From contig CP136894.1 of assembly GCA_034359265.1 (NCBI GenBank), positions 34,440,501 to 34,504,500 on the forward strand: a stretch of 64,000 nt of DNA. Reading direction: 5' to 3'. Position 1 is the stretch's first letter. Every line of letters begins with the position of its first letter. Shown here one piece after another: positions 11,200 to 24,648 of the stretch. Both the position numbers and the translations under genes were made by a program. A model generated the notes under the pieces. That model saw only the letters and a list, made by a program, of their open reading frames with translations, was not told the DNA's origin and made no database searches. Origin of the DNA: Canna indica (lineage: Eukaryota; Streptophyta; Magnoliopsida; Zingiberales; Cannaceae).

Positions 11200-14157
11200 A
11201 ATTTTACTACATGGGTATTTGATACCGGTTGTGGTGGTCACATTTGCAATTCGTTGCAGGGGTTGAGAATAAGTAGAATGCTAAACAACGGTGACTACGA
11301 CCTTCGGGCAGGCAAAGGGGCAAGAGTTGCAACTTTAGCCGTAGGAACCTATTGTTTGTATCTACCATCAGGCAAAAACCATTGAATTGAGCAATTGTTA
11401 TTACATTCCAATTCTAATAAAGAACATTAATTCTGTTACTTTGTTGCTAGAACAAGGCTATGAAATGTCTTCAAAAGGCAATTGTTCCACATATATCATT
11501 CTGGTGAATTATATAGAACTTGACACATTTCAGATGGTTTGATGGTCTTAAATGTAACTGATAATGTTTTTATGAACCTCACCTATCTTTGGCACTTAAG
11601 ACTGGATCATGTTAATGAGAATCGGATTAACAAGTTGTACAAAGACGGGTTATTTGACCCATTCAATTTTGAATTGATGCCAACTTGTGAATCCTGTCTC
11701 AAAGGAAAAATGACAAAGTCCCCATTCACTGGGCATAGTGAAAGGGCTATTGAGTTGTTAGAGCTGGTCCACACAAATGTTTGCAGACCAATAACAACTC
11801 AAGCCAGTGGTGGGTATTCCTACTTCATCACATTTACGGACGATAGATTAAGGTATGGATATGTCTACCTGTTGAGACATAAGTTTGATACTTTTGAAAA
11901 GTTCAAAGAGTATATGGCTGAGGTTGAGAAACAAGTAGGGAAAAGTATTAAAACCCTTCGATCAGATCGAGGTGGTGAGTACTTATCCACTGAGTTTCTA
12001 CATTATCTAGAAGACAATGGGATTGTCTCCGAATGGACCCCTCCAGGCACACCACAACATAATGGAGTATCTGAAAGGAGGAATCGCACGTTGTTAGACA
12101 TGATGCGGTCCATACTTTGCTTTACTGATCTCCTGATTTCCTTTTGGGGATATGTGCTTGAAACAACTATCTACCTTTTGAATAGGGCTCCCACAAAGTC
12201 TGTCTATGGTACACCATATGAGATATGGAGTGGCAAGAAACCAAGTCTGAGGCATCTCAAGATTTGGGGTTGCCCTGCGTACGTCAAGAAATTATAGTCA
12301 GATAAGCTTTATGCTAAATCAACCTGGTGCTGGTTTATGGGGTATCCTAAAGAGAGTTTAGGGTATTATTTCTACTCACCGACTGAACAAAAGGTGTTTG
12401 TCAGTAGGCATGCCACTTTCTTAGAAGAACAGTTTATCAAGGAAAGTGGGAGCGGGAGATATGTTGAGCTTGATGAAGTTCAACAATCACAAGCAAAATT
12501 GCAACCACCCATGGAAAGTCCACAGGAAGAACCAATCGCAGAAACACTACCTTCCACCACTCTTTGAAGATCAGGGAGATTGCGTAGACAACCTGAAAGA
12601 TTATTCCTGACCATTGAGAATGATCAGAAAATCGTTGATCTGCAATCCTATGGTCAAGCAATCAAAGATGTTGATTGCAAATAATGGAAGGAAGCAATGC
12701 AATTCGAAATGGACTCCATGTTCACAAACAAAGTCTAGACTTTGGTTGACTTACCCAAAGGTGTTACTCCTATAGGGTGTAAGTGGATCTTTAAAAGAAA
12801 GATAGGAGCTGATGGCCAGGTGGAGACCTATAAGGCCAGGCTGGTAGCAAAAGGCTTCACTAAAAGGCAAGGTCTTGACTATGATGAAACTTTTTCTCTT
12901 GTAGCCATGCTAAAGTCCATTAGGATAATGCTAGCCATTGCTGCATATCACGACAATGAGATCTGACAGATGGATGCCAAGACTGCATTCCTCAATGGTG
13001 AACTTGAGGAAGAGGTCTATATGACCTAGCTAGAAGGATTCGTGTCTTCAGTAGAACCGAAGAAGGTATGTAAATTGCAAAGGTCCATTTATGGACTCAA
13101 GCAAGCCTCCAGGAGTTGGAACATCCATTTTGATGAGACAATCAAAGAGTTTGGCTTCATCAAAAATGTAGACAAAGCTTGGGTCTATAAAAAGGTAAGT
13201 GGGAGCGGCGTTCTGTTTATTGTATTGTATGTGGATGACATACTGGTCATGAGGAATGATGTTCCTCTGCTCCAGTCAGTGAAAGCATGGTTATCCAGAA
13301 ACTTCTCCAAGAAAGACTTGGGTGAAGCATCTTACGTACTCGGTATTAAGATCTATAAGGATAGGTCTAGAAGGATGCTTGGTTTATCCCAGTCTTGGTA
13401 TATTGATACCGTGCTAAAAAAGTTTAGCATGGAAGGCAGTAAAAGAGGTTACTTGCCTATGAATCATGGCATCACTCTTTCCAAGAAGATGTCTCCTTAG
13501 ACACCTGAGGAAAGAAAAAGGATGAGCGAGATCCCTTATGCTTCGGCAGTAGGATACATCATGTATGCTATGCTCTGTACTCGGCCTGATGTCAATTATG
13601 CCCTAGGGGTAACTAGAAGATTTCAGGCGGATCTTGGAGAGGAATATAGGAAAGCCATAAAGAACATTCTTAAGTACTTGAGAGGGACTAAAGATGTTCT
13701 CTTGATTTATGGTGGGTCATATTTTAAAATAGAGGGCTACATAAATTCTAGCTTCCAATCGGACCCGGATGACAATAAATTCATTTTTGGGTATGTATTT
13801 ACTCTGAATGGTGGTGCAGTATGCTGGAAAAGTTCCAAGCAAGGAACTATGGTCGACTCGGTGACAGAAACTGAGTACATCGCTGCAAGCAAAGCTGCAA
13901 ATGAAGGAGTGTGGATCAAGAAATTTATCTCTGAGCTGGATGTTGTTCCTGAGGTTGCCGGTCTGGTCCCCATTTATTGTGAAAACACTAGGGCTGTTGC
14001 TCAAGCAAAGGAACCTAAAACCCACCACAAATCAAAACACATCCTAAGGCAGTATCACCTCATCAGAGAGATCGTTGGATATGGTAATATAAATGTCGAA
14101 CGTGTTGACACGAAAGACAATATAGCAGATCCATTCACAAAGCCATTGCCACAATAG
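11200..14157 (+). pseudogene. Copia pol, broken
   Basis: The protease remnant reads VFDTGCGGHICN (about 11,217). The pre-integrase zinc region runs from 11,589 (YLWHLRLDH, CESCLKG). The integrase core follows, with LRSDRGGEY near 11,957 and HNGVSERRNRTLLDM. RT spans about 12,742-13,500 with KARLVAKGF and the catalytic YVDD at about 13,228. RNase H runs to 14,157 (TETEYIAA, KHILRQYHLI), ending ADPFTKPLPQ. Stops lie at 12,295, 12,565, 12,964, 13,027 and 13,498, and a frame break lies in the protease. The domain order is normal for Ty1/copia; no active product is expected. Confidence 0.85.
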
Positions 14158-14239
14158 CAATTTGATCGCCACTAAAGTTGTATGGGTATTAAATACCGCA
14201 ATGATTGAAAGAAATAGTACCCTTGAGCTAATCACATGT

Positions 14240-16306
14240 TGATGTGTAGGGAACTATTTTTTGGTTCATGAATAATATGAGGCGACTTTTCATCATATGA
14301 TGCATCTATATTTTATAAATATTCGATTGTGATGAACCCCATGAACCCGGGTAATTGATTCCAATGCCATGATGAGATCATGCCAGTGAGACTTGGAATC
14401 CAAATGCCCCTGTTCTAAATGTTCCCCGTCGTAGGATCACCAATTAGGGGATTGATGATTTCGGATAGACTTGTGCACTTGGTACATGCCTTATACGATA
14501 AGGGGTAGCTGATCTCACAGTTACCTATGAGCTATCATTAATGTACAAGTGCAGGTGCTCATTATATAATGAGTTCACTGAACGGACCTATACGAAGAAC
14601 ACAGAAAGGAATCCTTACATGAGTGTCAATAGGATGTTCCTCGGGTGATAGTAGGTGCAAGCGGTCCTTGGACCTGAGGTTGTCATGGTTACCTTGTGAG
14701 TGATGACCCATTGCTTTGGTTCTATCCCTGCGTGGCCCTCAGCCTCATATGCTAGGTATTATTGGGCATGGGGAAGCATTCATGGAGGTAGGTGAGCAAC
14801 CAACATGGAATTGGTTACTCCTAGTGAGAGGAGATGATGTCCTATGTGTCCCTACAAATGTCGACTCGGGAATCTCTGGCCGGAGTAGACATGAAAGTTA
14901 GAAAGATATTTCTGACGTTTCATTATTGAGAGGACATCTTGGCGGGTGGAATACATATGAATTGGTATTAGGGTTTGACACTTCTTTTGTACCCTAGCCG
15001 ACTTCGGGACATTGTAACCAAGGGACTTAGTTGCACGATAACTAATCACCGAAGGGCGTTCGATCCCCAGTAGATTGAATCTCACACTATCCGGGTAGTC
15101 ATGACACGTTGCTAGACGTCAATCTTGACTTGTGAGTGGAGTCTTTCACGACCACACTAAAGGGTTTAGTGGTGGCTCGTAAGATTCGAATAGAAGTCGT
15201 TCTATCGGATCTGACTCTCCTTTATGCACAACTCACTACTGGCTTAGTGTGGAGCCCAATAGGTCACACAAAATAGGCTAACCTCGTAATGGACCTTATG
15301 ATATAAAGTTCGAATGAGGTACTATATGTCTACTAGAATGGACATGCTGCAACTCGATCACGAATCTCGTTTACGAACATAATAGTAAAGGTTATTCCTA
15401 TAAGGAACTAACACGCAAGGAAGGAGTTTCTCTGTAATCCTAATTTGTAGGGCGTCCCTAAATTGTAGGGATTAGCACATGATAAATCCTAATCAATATG
15501 AATTTAATTTATAGAGATAAATTAAAGTTTATATATAGTTGGATTTAATTAATTTCGAATTAATTATAAATTCATTAAATATAAATTATTATTTTGGACG
15601 CAAACCCCGAAAATTTGAATTCCGGGGAGAGGTTTTAAAAAGGGGGGTCCTACCTTGGTAGCCGCCTATGCCCCTTATAAATAGTTGGCCTAACCTCCTT
15701 CAAGGGGGTTAGGCAAATTGGTTATTGATCTTGGAGAAGAGCAAGGGCTTGGTTCTTGAGAGGCTTCTCGAAGTGAGAAGCTCCAAAAACTCCCCATCTC
15801 CTTGTAGGGCCGGCCACCTAAAGCTTCATTCCAGGTTTTGTGAAGCCGAATTGATGGTCTCTTCTTCTTGGATGTACGTGTTATCTACTTCATCTTCTTG
15901 GAGGAGTCCAAGAATGACAGTGAGGTATTCATTCATCTTCCTTCTCGTTTCGTGGTTTTCTCATCCCCTCTTCGTCCCTTTTGGTGCTCGGTTGTTGGTG
16001 GAAGTGTCGGCTTCACCTTGGTGTGTTTCGGTGTTGAGATTGCCTCTCCGTTGAGCCACAACGAGGCTTGGTGTTCACTGCCCCTTGGTTGCGAGGCATT
16101 TGGTGTGAATTTTCCTTGGAGGACGTGCACATGTTCATCTTGAAATGGGGATAGGAGCAGCCATACCATCCGCAGCATAAGGTATATCTTCTCCTTCTAC
16201 TCATAGATTGAATTCCTTAAAGATTGCTAAAGTTGATCGCTATTTTTGGGATGGTTCAAATTTTTAAATCACTTTTTCCGCTTTGCTTCTTATTCCCATC
16301 GCAACA
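14240..16306 (+). mobile_element. Angela-type 3' LTR (left edge approximate)
   Basis: It ends at ATCGCAACA (16,306). The last 590 bp match the 5' remnant. The LTR start could not be fixed because no clear PPT is visible after RNase H (14,158-14,340), so 14,240 is an estimate. The open frames at 15,725-16,204 lie in LTR DNA. Confidence 0.6.
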
Positions 16307-16515
16307 TAAATAATTCCTCACGTGCAGTTCCACCTTACGCTCCTTGGCGAGCTTGACCTTAACCCCCGAGTGCAGTCTTCAGCTATCATCCCATTATTCT
16401 TGGCCTTGATGCCCCCTACATAACAAGTACCATAAGGAAACAGATCGAAAGAAAGAGACATAATGATATAACTTGACATGTTCAAAGACAGGACACTGGA
16501 CTCATACTACTACTC
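16307..16515. other. Flanking fragment, probably degraded gypsy-type LTR
   Basis: Short stretch between the Angela-type LTR and the Sirevirus solo LTR. It ends in tactc (16,511-16,515), the TSD of that solo LTR, and continues at 18,428. Confidence 0.45.
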
Positions 16516-16686
16516 TATTGGCCCAAGGGTTCCACCTAGGCGTCAATCTCTATTTTGATGATAACAAACATATATCTAACTTATATGTTAAGTTTTGAGT
16601 TCAGGTTGATAGAATGATACGCCTACGAAGTTCATCAGGAAAATCACAAAGAATCGAGTAAAAACTGCTCTATTGGCTATCACATC

Positions 16687-17291
16687 TAGGGGTGAGCATC
16701 GGTTCGGTTCGGTTAAAAACCGAACCAAAAATTCGGTTAACCGAACCAAACCAAAGAATATTTTTTAACCGTTTACCGAACCGAAAAAATTCGATTAATT
16801 CGATTCGGTTAACCAAAAAAAAATTAAAAAAAACAATTTTTTTTCAAAAATGTACATGTGTAGACTCAAACCCGAGCTTGGCAACCAAAATTAATTTATT
16901 TTCTTCCTCTCTAACCATCTTAGCAACTTTTATTATTAATTCATTTCTAACTAACACTTATTATATATATAATCGAATGTAAAATAAATAATATTACACA
17001 ACACTAAGATTCAAACCTAGGCAGATGAAAAGCTCAACATCACACTTAACCACCAAGACAATTACCAACATTTGATATTATTGTTATTATATATATATAT
17101 ATATTCGATTAATTCAGTAAATTAATCGTACCGTCGATTAATTTATCGAACCGAACCGAAAACCAAAAACCGAAACCCAAAATTTTTTTAACCGAAAACC
17201 GAACCGAAATTAATTCGGTTTGGTTAAATCGGTTTCGGTTCGGTCGATTTCGGTTCGGTTTCGGTGAATCGGAAAATTTTGCTCACCCCTA
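16687..17291. mobile_element. hAT-like MITE, 605 bp, 8-bp TSD
   Basis: Terminal inverted repeats TAGGGGTGAGC ... GCTCACCCCTA. The flanking 8-mers atcacatc (16,679-16,686) and atcgcatc (17,292-17,299) differ by one base, which fits hAT-type integration. The ends are dominated by CGGTTCGGTT / AACCGAACCG repeats that can pair with each other. There is no transposase. Confidence 0.8.
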
Positions 17292-17748
17292 ATCGCATCT
17301 TAACCTAGGTTTAGGATTAGATATGATTGTAATATGCCCCTAGGATATCAACCAAACCTATTTCTACTATGTCCCAAGTCAAAATCCGAAGACTAGACCC
17401 GAAAACAAAAATCAAGTGTAAATATCAGCAAACTAGGATGTATTTGGTGTTTCGGTTGGATGTCCGATCGATAGGTCGATCGACCGACTATCGATCAATG
17501 ATCAACCACAAATAGGACAAAATCCACATAAGGCTTTCGGTCGATGACCGGTCGGTCGGTCGGTCGTCTGACCCATCGACCGTCGGGCGGCAACAAATAT
17601 ATTTTTATCCGTTGTAACGAGTGTTTGAGGGTTGTTTACTTTCTGGCTTACAAATACGCCATTACTCTTCACCTACCCTCCTTCACTATTCCATTGAGTC
17701 ATTATTCAAGCATTCAAGCCTTCAAGATTTAATTTCCAAGCCCTATCA

Positions 17749-17962
17749 CTCAAGTTCTCCATCTCTCTCAAGGCATTCTTCATAGTTCAACTCTCACAAC
17801 ACAATCTTCCATCCATCTTGAAGAGTTGAAGTGATTGAAGGCAAAGAAAGGAGCTCTCAAGTTCTCCATTTCTCTCAAGGAATTCTTCACGGTTCAACTC
17901 TCACAACACAATCTTTCATCCATCTTGAAGAGTTGAAGTGATTGAATGCAAAGAAAGGAGCT
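17749..17962. repeat. 107-bp tandem duplication in the Sirevirus solo LTR
   Basis: Two direct copies (17,749-17,855 and 17,856-17,962), each starting CTCAAGTTCTCCAT and containing a CATCTTGAAGAGTTGAAGTG block. They differ at only a few bases, so the duplication is recent relative to the element. Confidence 0.85.
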
Positions 17963-18432
17963 CTCAAGTTTGATTTATATTTATTGCTCCTTTAAATTTG
18001 TTTTCTTAAGTTATTTAGTTGGAATTCTCAAGTTAGCTTGTAGGGTGTGCTAGTGAAATATCTTAGGTTGATTATAAAATTGTGTTCTGCTAGAAGAATA
18101 GTTGTTGAGGGTTTCTTAAATGGTTGAGATTTGAGTCCTCATTGTATTCTTAGGGAAACACTATTTCTATCAAGCTTTGGATTTAGAAATCCTTGGTGAT
18201 GAGCCAAGGTAGTGGAGTAGGCGGGTTGGCCGAACCACTATACGGATTGTGTTTGTGTTGCTTGTTGACTTCTTTATTAATTGTTCTTATCTACTTGTCA
18301 AATCATCCATATCAAGAGAATTCAAAATAGATTGTTAAAGTGATTAAAATTGAAAAGAGCTAATTGAGCTTAGAATTAGCTAACACACTATTCAACCTCC
18401 CCTTCTAGCGTGGTTATTTGAACAACATACTC

Positions 18433-19451
18433 GACTACATCATCTTAATCCATGAGACTTGCCACCAGTGCTTGTCGCCATCAGCCGCGGCATACCTCAA
18501 TGATCAAGATCTATAAAAAAACAACACAATAGAGTGGTGAGTTCAACAAACTCAATGAGTGGCTATTCCAACCACTACCAAGCCAAACCACATGGAATAG
18601 GCAATAATATATAATTAAGACATCAATAAAGCTGATATAAAAAATGTGAGGATTTTTAGTAATTATCTCCTGCACATTGCGCAACCTCTGGCCTAGCTCG
18701 GCCAAAACAAAGAATCCTCATAAACCATAATGCACAACTCACAAGTCGCTCACTAGGCTGGCCTCCGTAGTGAATTTCCCACCTTGTGCCCACTAAGCTA
18801 GGTAGGCCCTCTAGTCTCAAATCCCTAAATACTCGATTGGGAAAGACCCTCCAATTAGTGCCACTCGGGTCAGTCATCGGCGTGGCCTGCCGATGAATAT
18901 CTCGACCCAATATCAACTCGATGGGTCGAGCATTAGCTTCATATGCTAACGCGCTTCCCAACCCGACCATCACAACCACAATCACATACACATACAATAA
19001 TGAAAAAAAAAATACATCATGAGTAAGATGTAGTCAACTAAGAACCAAACTCTACCTCTAGAACGATCCAATTCAAGCATGTACGATTCATTCGCGGAAT
19101 TAAACATGACATAAGAACCAAACCTAACAAAAATCACATCTCTATATCCCTATTACAAGGATCGGCAGCCCCAAGGAATCAAGCTAAGGATGGGGAAAGA
19201 ACCACTCACCTAGGGCAAGATTCAAAGGAAAGGAAGGTGAAGACGAAGCCTCACGATGATCCGATTTCAGCGAAGCCTCTGATTTCAGCCACAATCCCCA
19301 GTCCTTGCGTCTCGTTCCTCTTGCCCTCCTACGGATGTGTGCAGCAACTCGTTTGGAGCCATTCGGTCCTTGGTATACTTATTTTTTTTAGTTGCAAATT
19401 ACTTAAATGCCCTCCCCTCTTAATTTGGTCCAAACCGGCCTACACTTATCC
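18433..19451 (-). mobile_element. Degraded gypsy (Tekay-related) LTR fragment
   Basis: Non-coding. It contains the family landmark 'gtgagttcaacaaactcaatgagtggc' in drifted form and passages matching the Tekay LTR (GTCAGTCATCGGCGTGGCC, ACCACTCACCTAGGGCAAG). It hosts both neighbouring solo LTRs. Orientation is inferred from related copies. Confidence 0.5.
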
Positions 19452-19456
19452 GAATC

Positions 19457-21786
19457 TGTCACACCCCAACTCAGGGTCGTGTGACCAGCCAGGGTATGTG
19501 TCAATACCTCGAAGCCTACCACATGCACTAACCAACCATATAAAGAATCAACACTGAACCAACAAGATAATCATAAAATAAAATGGCGACCAACTTTATT
19601 ATATTCAAAACAGTTTTAAGTTTAGAGAAAGCAACTCAACTTTTCAAGTAAACATTTCAAGTTTTTGAAAGCAGTAAATGTTTTACAAAAGACCACTCAG
19701 TGCATGACCAACAACTCTAAACGACACGACTACAACTATGTGGACGCCTACTACGAGATCTGTGCCTCCACCTGCCCTCCACCTGCACCATGCCACGAGG
19801 TCGTACCTCACTGGTCAGGCTCTACAAAAAAACAAAACAACAAACCGTGAGTTCACGAAGAACTCAGTGATGATTCTTTCGAACCTCCACTTAAATCCCC
19901 TGGTAAGGTAACATATATAGCAGTATGATACAATTAAGGAATTTAAGCTAACCAGTCTATCATGTCATACAAGTATGTAACCAAGCCTCTTAGACCCTTA
20001 CCAAACTCAGTGTCACTCGGCCACTATGGGCCTAAACTATGTAGGAGGTTCGGCCATGCCAAACTTCCCCTCTCTACGAAACCAGGCCGGGTCGGCCTCC
20101 GCAAGTGCCCAAATAAGGTAAACATTATTCAAACAACTAATTTACCGGGTCCGTCAACTAGGATGGCCATTAGTCTCAGGAACCCTCCGGGTTAGGGATA
20201 GCAAGTCCCACACATCTTGCGTCTACCGTCAGCGTGGTCCACTAACGAAATCTCAAGACCCTCTGCCACTCGGGTCTAACACCTAGCGGGCCCGCTGGTG
20301 CAATCTCAAGACCCATATCACCGTTGAGTCGTGTAGTAGCCGTTCGGCTAGTAACACTCCTCAGTAAACCATTTCAATCACAATACACAATCACGGTTCT
20401 TTAAATTTTTCCATTCTACCTTTTCGGGCACTGCCCATATCCGACCCTTCGCTCGGGTTGCACTAGCCGAACACTAGTGTCCGCTATCTTTCTCTAGGTG
20501 TGGAACCTAGTGTATGCATTCAATCTTTTAAGTACAACGATAAATCCTAAACATGGGAATACCAAATTTCTAATTCATCTCAGCTCATAGATCATAGGAA
20601 ATTTTGATTAACAATTGCCGACACTAATAGCCAACAATTAATCACTAAATTTATTAAGGAAACAAGTACATATGATTTCCAAATAAAGAGAATAAAAATC
20701 AGCAATTAATCACTAAATTCAGTAATGAAATAAGTAGTCTAGCTTGGCAAGGATTTGACACTAAAATTGGAAAATAAATGAAGAATTTCCATGATTCACC
20801 TACCATACTAGATCCTAACCATATGCGTGTATTCAAGAACATTTCCTTATAAAAGGTTAATCTAATCTACCACTACTTGCAACCATCCATCGAGTGATTA
20901 ATCTATAACACAAGTTAACAAAATAAATCTCTAGACGTGAGCATGAATCAATTCGAGTTCCTTTCCCCCTCATACCCGCTCGGCCGAACCTAACATAGGC
21001 TTCTCATGTTCGACCGAGACTAACCCGGTGGAAAGGGAGGACTTTTGACCATGATCAAGAAGAACTAAGTCATCGATTACGAAAAGAACTCGATCCGAGA
21101 GGGTTCGTCCACTCTAGGAAATTGGGGGGAAATCCGGTATGACCTTGCCCCTTTTTCCTTCATGCGGCTAGCCCTAATCATCAAGAAAACTACGAGAAAA
21201 CTTCATATTAACAGCATACATATATACTAGAATCGAATCTCGGAAGAAATTTCGGTGAATCAACGGAGTTACTCGAGAAATCGGCAAATCCCTAAAACCT
21301 TGGGTCAGCTACCCACCTACCTTACATAACCAGGTTTGATCCACTCACCTAGACTAGAGAAGAAGATGGATGAGATGAAGACGATCCCGATTTCTCTGAT
21401 GACGACGCAAATCCGGCGCCGCCCAATAGCTTCTCTTCTCCTCCCCTCCCCTCCTCACCTCGGGCTACGTGCGGCTCAACTTGTCTTGAGCCACACGGTG
21501 GCTTGGGGTGAGGGGTTTATTCCTTTTTTTTACAATAATGCCCTTCTTCACTTAAACCCCCTCATTCAACTCCACCTAAACCCGGATTGAGCCCTGACTC
21601 GATCCGTGAACCCAATCTCAATCCAACTTGAGTCAACCAACACATACTTTCCACAAATGTCAACAATGGGTCTAAAATTTAAATTATACCTGCTACTCGC
21701 GGCGAGCTTGCGATTCGGCCAGGCTAGTTCCCAATTCGATGGGCTGCACCAGTGAAATTTTATATTAGGAAACCCCGGGGATTATA
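19457..21786 (-). mobile_element. Tekay-type solo LTR with 5-bp TSD gaatc
   Basis: Starts TGTCACACCCCAACTCAGGG and ends GGGATTATA (the final CA has mutated to TA). It is flanked by exact gaatc at 19,452-19,456 and 21,787-21,791. It is the same family as the LTRs of the Tekay element at 55,820-58,160: shared start, the 'actcagtga' block after the tRNA-like GTGAGTTCACGA, and TCGTGTGGTAGCCGTTCGGC-like text. No coding sequence is present. Confidence 0.85.
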
Positions 21787-21791
21787 GAATC

Positions 21792-22562
21792 AAGCCCCGA
21801 TCGCAACCCCAAACTCGTCTCGAGCCCAACTTGGACTTGACACCCCAACTAACTCAACTAAAAGAAATTTTCTTTGTGCAAGGGTCTCACCTCAAGTTGT
21901 GCCCTACGGCGATCAACTATGTCCGCACCAATGCGCGTCTCAATCCTCCCACTGAAACCAAATCAAAATTAATTAAATTTCATGAGTATTACACACACTC
22001 TCTCTCCAAGTTATTAAATAAATTGATTTTTTTTCTATTTGACTTTGTTTTCTTTTTAGTCATTCTCTCTTATCATTCATATGTTAAGTAAATTGACTGA
22101 ACCTTGCGATGAAAGGAGAAAAGAAGGAAAGTAAAAAAGAGAAAAAGAAATAAATAATTATTCATTTATTTTTTTACTTAAAATAAAATAAAAAAGAAAC
22201 AAAAGATTTTATAGTTTTCTTTCTTCCCAAAACTTTCCATCCAAAAGAGAGTATAAATGGAAAAAAATTCTAAGAACATATTAATCATTTGTATTAGTTT
22301 TTTCCTTTGATTCTTTCCTTTCAATTAGACAATTTATTTTTTCTTTTCCTCTTATTACCATGTTTTTGCTTTCTTTATTTCTTTACACCTTATTTTTCAT
22401 ACTTTCAAGTACAGGACCTCTAAGAGCAAATCTAAAGAATAACTGTGAAAATTTTAAGAATATACTTACCATTTCATCTTAACTACTAAATGCAATTGCA
22501 CATATATCTTGAAAACAAAATACAGTTTTTTTTATGAAAAAAAAAGGAGATATATTTTTAAG
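21792..22562. other. No gene; LTR remnant then AT-rich DNA
   Basis: 21,792-21,930 continues the gypsy LTR fragment that hosts the solo LTR. From there to the LINE edge the sequence is AT-rich with poly-A/T runs. I see nothing else. Confidence 0.6.
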
Positions 22563-22604
22563 TAAGAGGTATATATTTTTTTTTGCAAGAAAAAAATTAA
22601 TTAA

Positions 22605-24648
22605 CTAGGTAGGATGCGCAGCATCCTTAATCAGAATTACATCCAATTCAGGAAGTCTAACAAAGGTCCAAACAGTAGACACCTTGATCCTCTTAGTAAA
22701 ATTTATTGCCCAATGGACAGCTTTGTTGGCATCCCTATTAACAAAAGAGATGTTTACATGATTGAGGGAATCAACAAGATTACAAATATTAATGAATAAA
22801 TTTCTATGATTTCAGGGGAAACTATTTCTATTGTTGATGAGATCCACAATATGTTTGCAATCGGATTCAAGAAGGTAATTCAATAATTACCTTCTCCAAT
22901 CTCCTGGACAAAATAAGTTGTAAAGCATGAAAGATAGCTAAATATTCAGAATAATAACTTGAGTTTGAAGAAAAATAAATTGAAGAAGTATACAGATACT
23001 CCCCTTTAGAGTCGCGCAAAATAAGGCCAACTGCACCATCAGGACTGTTGAAAGTTCCATCACAATTAAGTTTAAGATAGCTAGTAGGAGGTGAAATCCA
23101 ATTACAAGCATTGATGTTGTTCTCTACAGAGCCCTTAGGTAAGTGTGCTTTGTTATAACTTAAAGAGAAGGCAACAATACGCATCACTGCGTTATTAGTG
23201 GAAGGCCATCCTTCACCATGCATAATATTGTTTCGAAAATACCAAATGAACCACATGGCATTAGCAACGATAGCCTTAGAATTATAATTCAAGGAAGAAT
23301 TCAAACTCAACAAGCGCCAACTACCAGAATGTCATATCAAGCTACTAGATAAGTCCAAACTAAGATAATGACTAAGAGCAAACCAAATAGCAGAAGAGAA
23401 TTGACAAGCCGAGAAAAGATGGTATAGATTTTCTTCATCCAGGTTACAAAGAGGAAATTTATTGTCAGCAGAGATTCTCAAGTGATGAAGTCTGGATTTA
23501 GTTAACAGTCGGCCATGAAGCACTTTCCAAAGAAAAAAATTAACTTTGGGAGGACAAGTTAATTTCCAGATTTGATTCCAACTTGGATTAATACTAGTAG
23601 ATTAATAGTTCACGGATTTTAGAAATATATAAACAGAGGATGTGGTTGCCTTTTGACTAATTTCATCAGTCCAAGCAACACAATCATCATAGGGGTGTGA
23701 GGGTAAATCAATGCTCAATATAGATTTTCACAAATCAACATTACACATCGTTAATCCAATAAAAGAATACCATTTATTATCAAGCAACAGGTGATTAACA
23801 TGAGTAAGCTGATTAATTAAGTTATCATTGAAATAACTAGGTTTCAGAGCAAGTGGAAGATCTAAAATCCAGTTATCATTGAGAAAAGAAATAGAGTTTC
23901 CATTACCAACAATAGCTTTAAAACCAAGATGCAATTTAGAAAAGCATGTATAAAAATTTTCGAAGCCCAAGAAGAGTTCTTAGGGGGACTAAGATTAACA
24001 CAAGAAACAAGATGATATTTAGCTTTAACAACATTAACCCAAAGGGTATTTTCATTATTCAAATAAGTTTGAATTCTCTTTGCTTGAAGAGCAAAGCTTT
24101 TATTTCTTATGTCTTGAAGGTCAAGACCACCATAAGTTTTAGGAAGAGTAATTGTTTCCAGTTAACTAAGTGGATACCTTTTTTATTTGAATCATGATTT
24201 CAATAAAAGTTTTTCATTTTTAATTCAGGTTTATCATAAATATCTTGAGAAATCCAAGTAACATAGATAGAATGAGTTGGCAAGAAATTCAAGACAAATT
24301 TAATAAGCGCAAGCTTCCCAACTTGAGACAAAAGAGATGTTTTCCAATTGCTAAGCTTAGAATCAAATTGATTAATGATGTAGTCATGAGTTCTAGAAGG
24401 AGGTCTCCTAGTAGCAACCATGACACCAAGATATTTAAATGGGAAGGATGTCATCTTCATACCAAGGAACCGAGAGATTCTAAGTTTAGCACTAGGATTA
24501 ATATTTCTAGAGAAATAAATTTTAGATTTAGAACAATTTATTTTTTACCCAGTTAAAGTTTCATATTGTGCAAAAATAGAAAAACAGAGTTCATACTTTT
24601 GGAATTAGCATTATTTCTAATGTGAGACACAATAGAAATATTGTTGTC
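22605..24648 (-). pseudogene. LINE ORF2 C-terminal part: RT thumb, zf-RVT, RNase H
   Basis: Reading on the minus strand from 24,648: the end of the RT with FPFKYLGVMVA near 24,440, a hallmark just after RT motif E in plant L1 elements. The zf-RVT zinc-binding part lies around 23,330-23,550 (HHLRISADNKFPLCNLDEEN). An RNase H-like domain follows (23,313-22,867) with LKLNCDGTF and YSEYLAIFHAL, giving candidate catalytic D and E. The ORF ends with AAHPT and a TAG at 22,605-22,607, just before the A-tail. Several frame breaks are present (about 23,325, 23,600 and 24,130). Confidence 0.8.

Larger units (their letters stand above)
8262..16306 (+). mobile_element. Decayed Angela/TAR-type Ty1/copia retrotransposon
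   Basis: Contains a 5' LTR remnant, tRNA-Met-type PBS, leader, gag, pol and 3' LTR. The 5' LTR is cut short at 8,262 by the Sirevirus, which inserted into it. LTR homology is shown by 8,268-8,855 matching 15,716-16,306 at roughly 90 percent by eye. Gag and pol resemble the Angela/TAR/BARE group (gag opening ending LTGLNYVD, knuckle CFHCGKDGHWKCNC). The many stops make it inactive. Confidence 0.85.
16516..18427 (+). mobile_element. Sirevirus solo LTR with 5-bp TSD tactc
   Basis: Starts TATTGGCCCAAGGG (first base pair mutated from TG) and ends GAACAACA. It is flanked by exact tactc at 16,511-16,515 and 18,428-18,432. It is homologous to the 3' LTR at 7,274-8,261. It is longer because a 605-bp MITE and a 107-bp tandem duplication lie inside. 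No internal element sequence remains. Confidence 0.85.

Noticed and set aside
7274..18427. The Sirevirus LTRs at 7,274 and 16,516 as the two LTRs of one element
   Set aside because: The second has its own exact TSD (tactc), and a whole Angela-type element lies between them.
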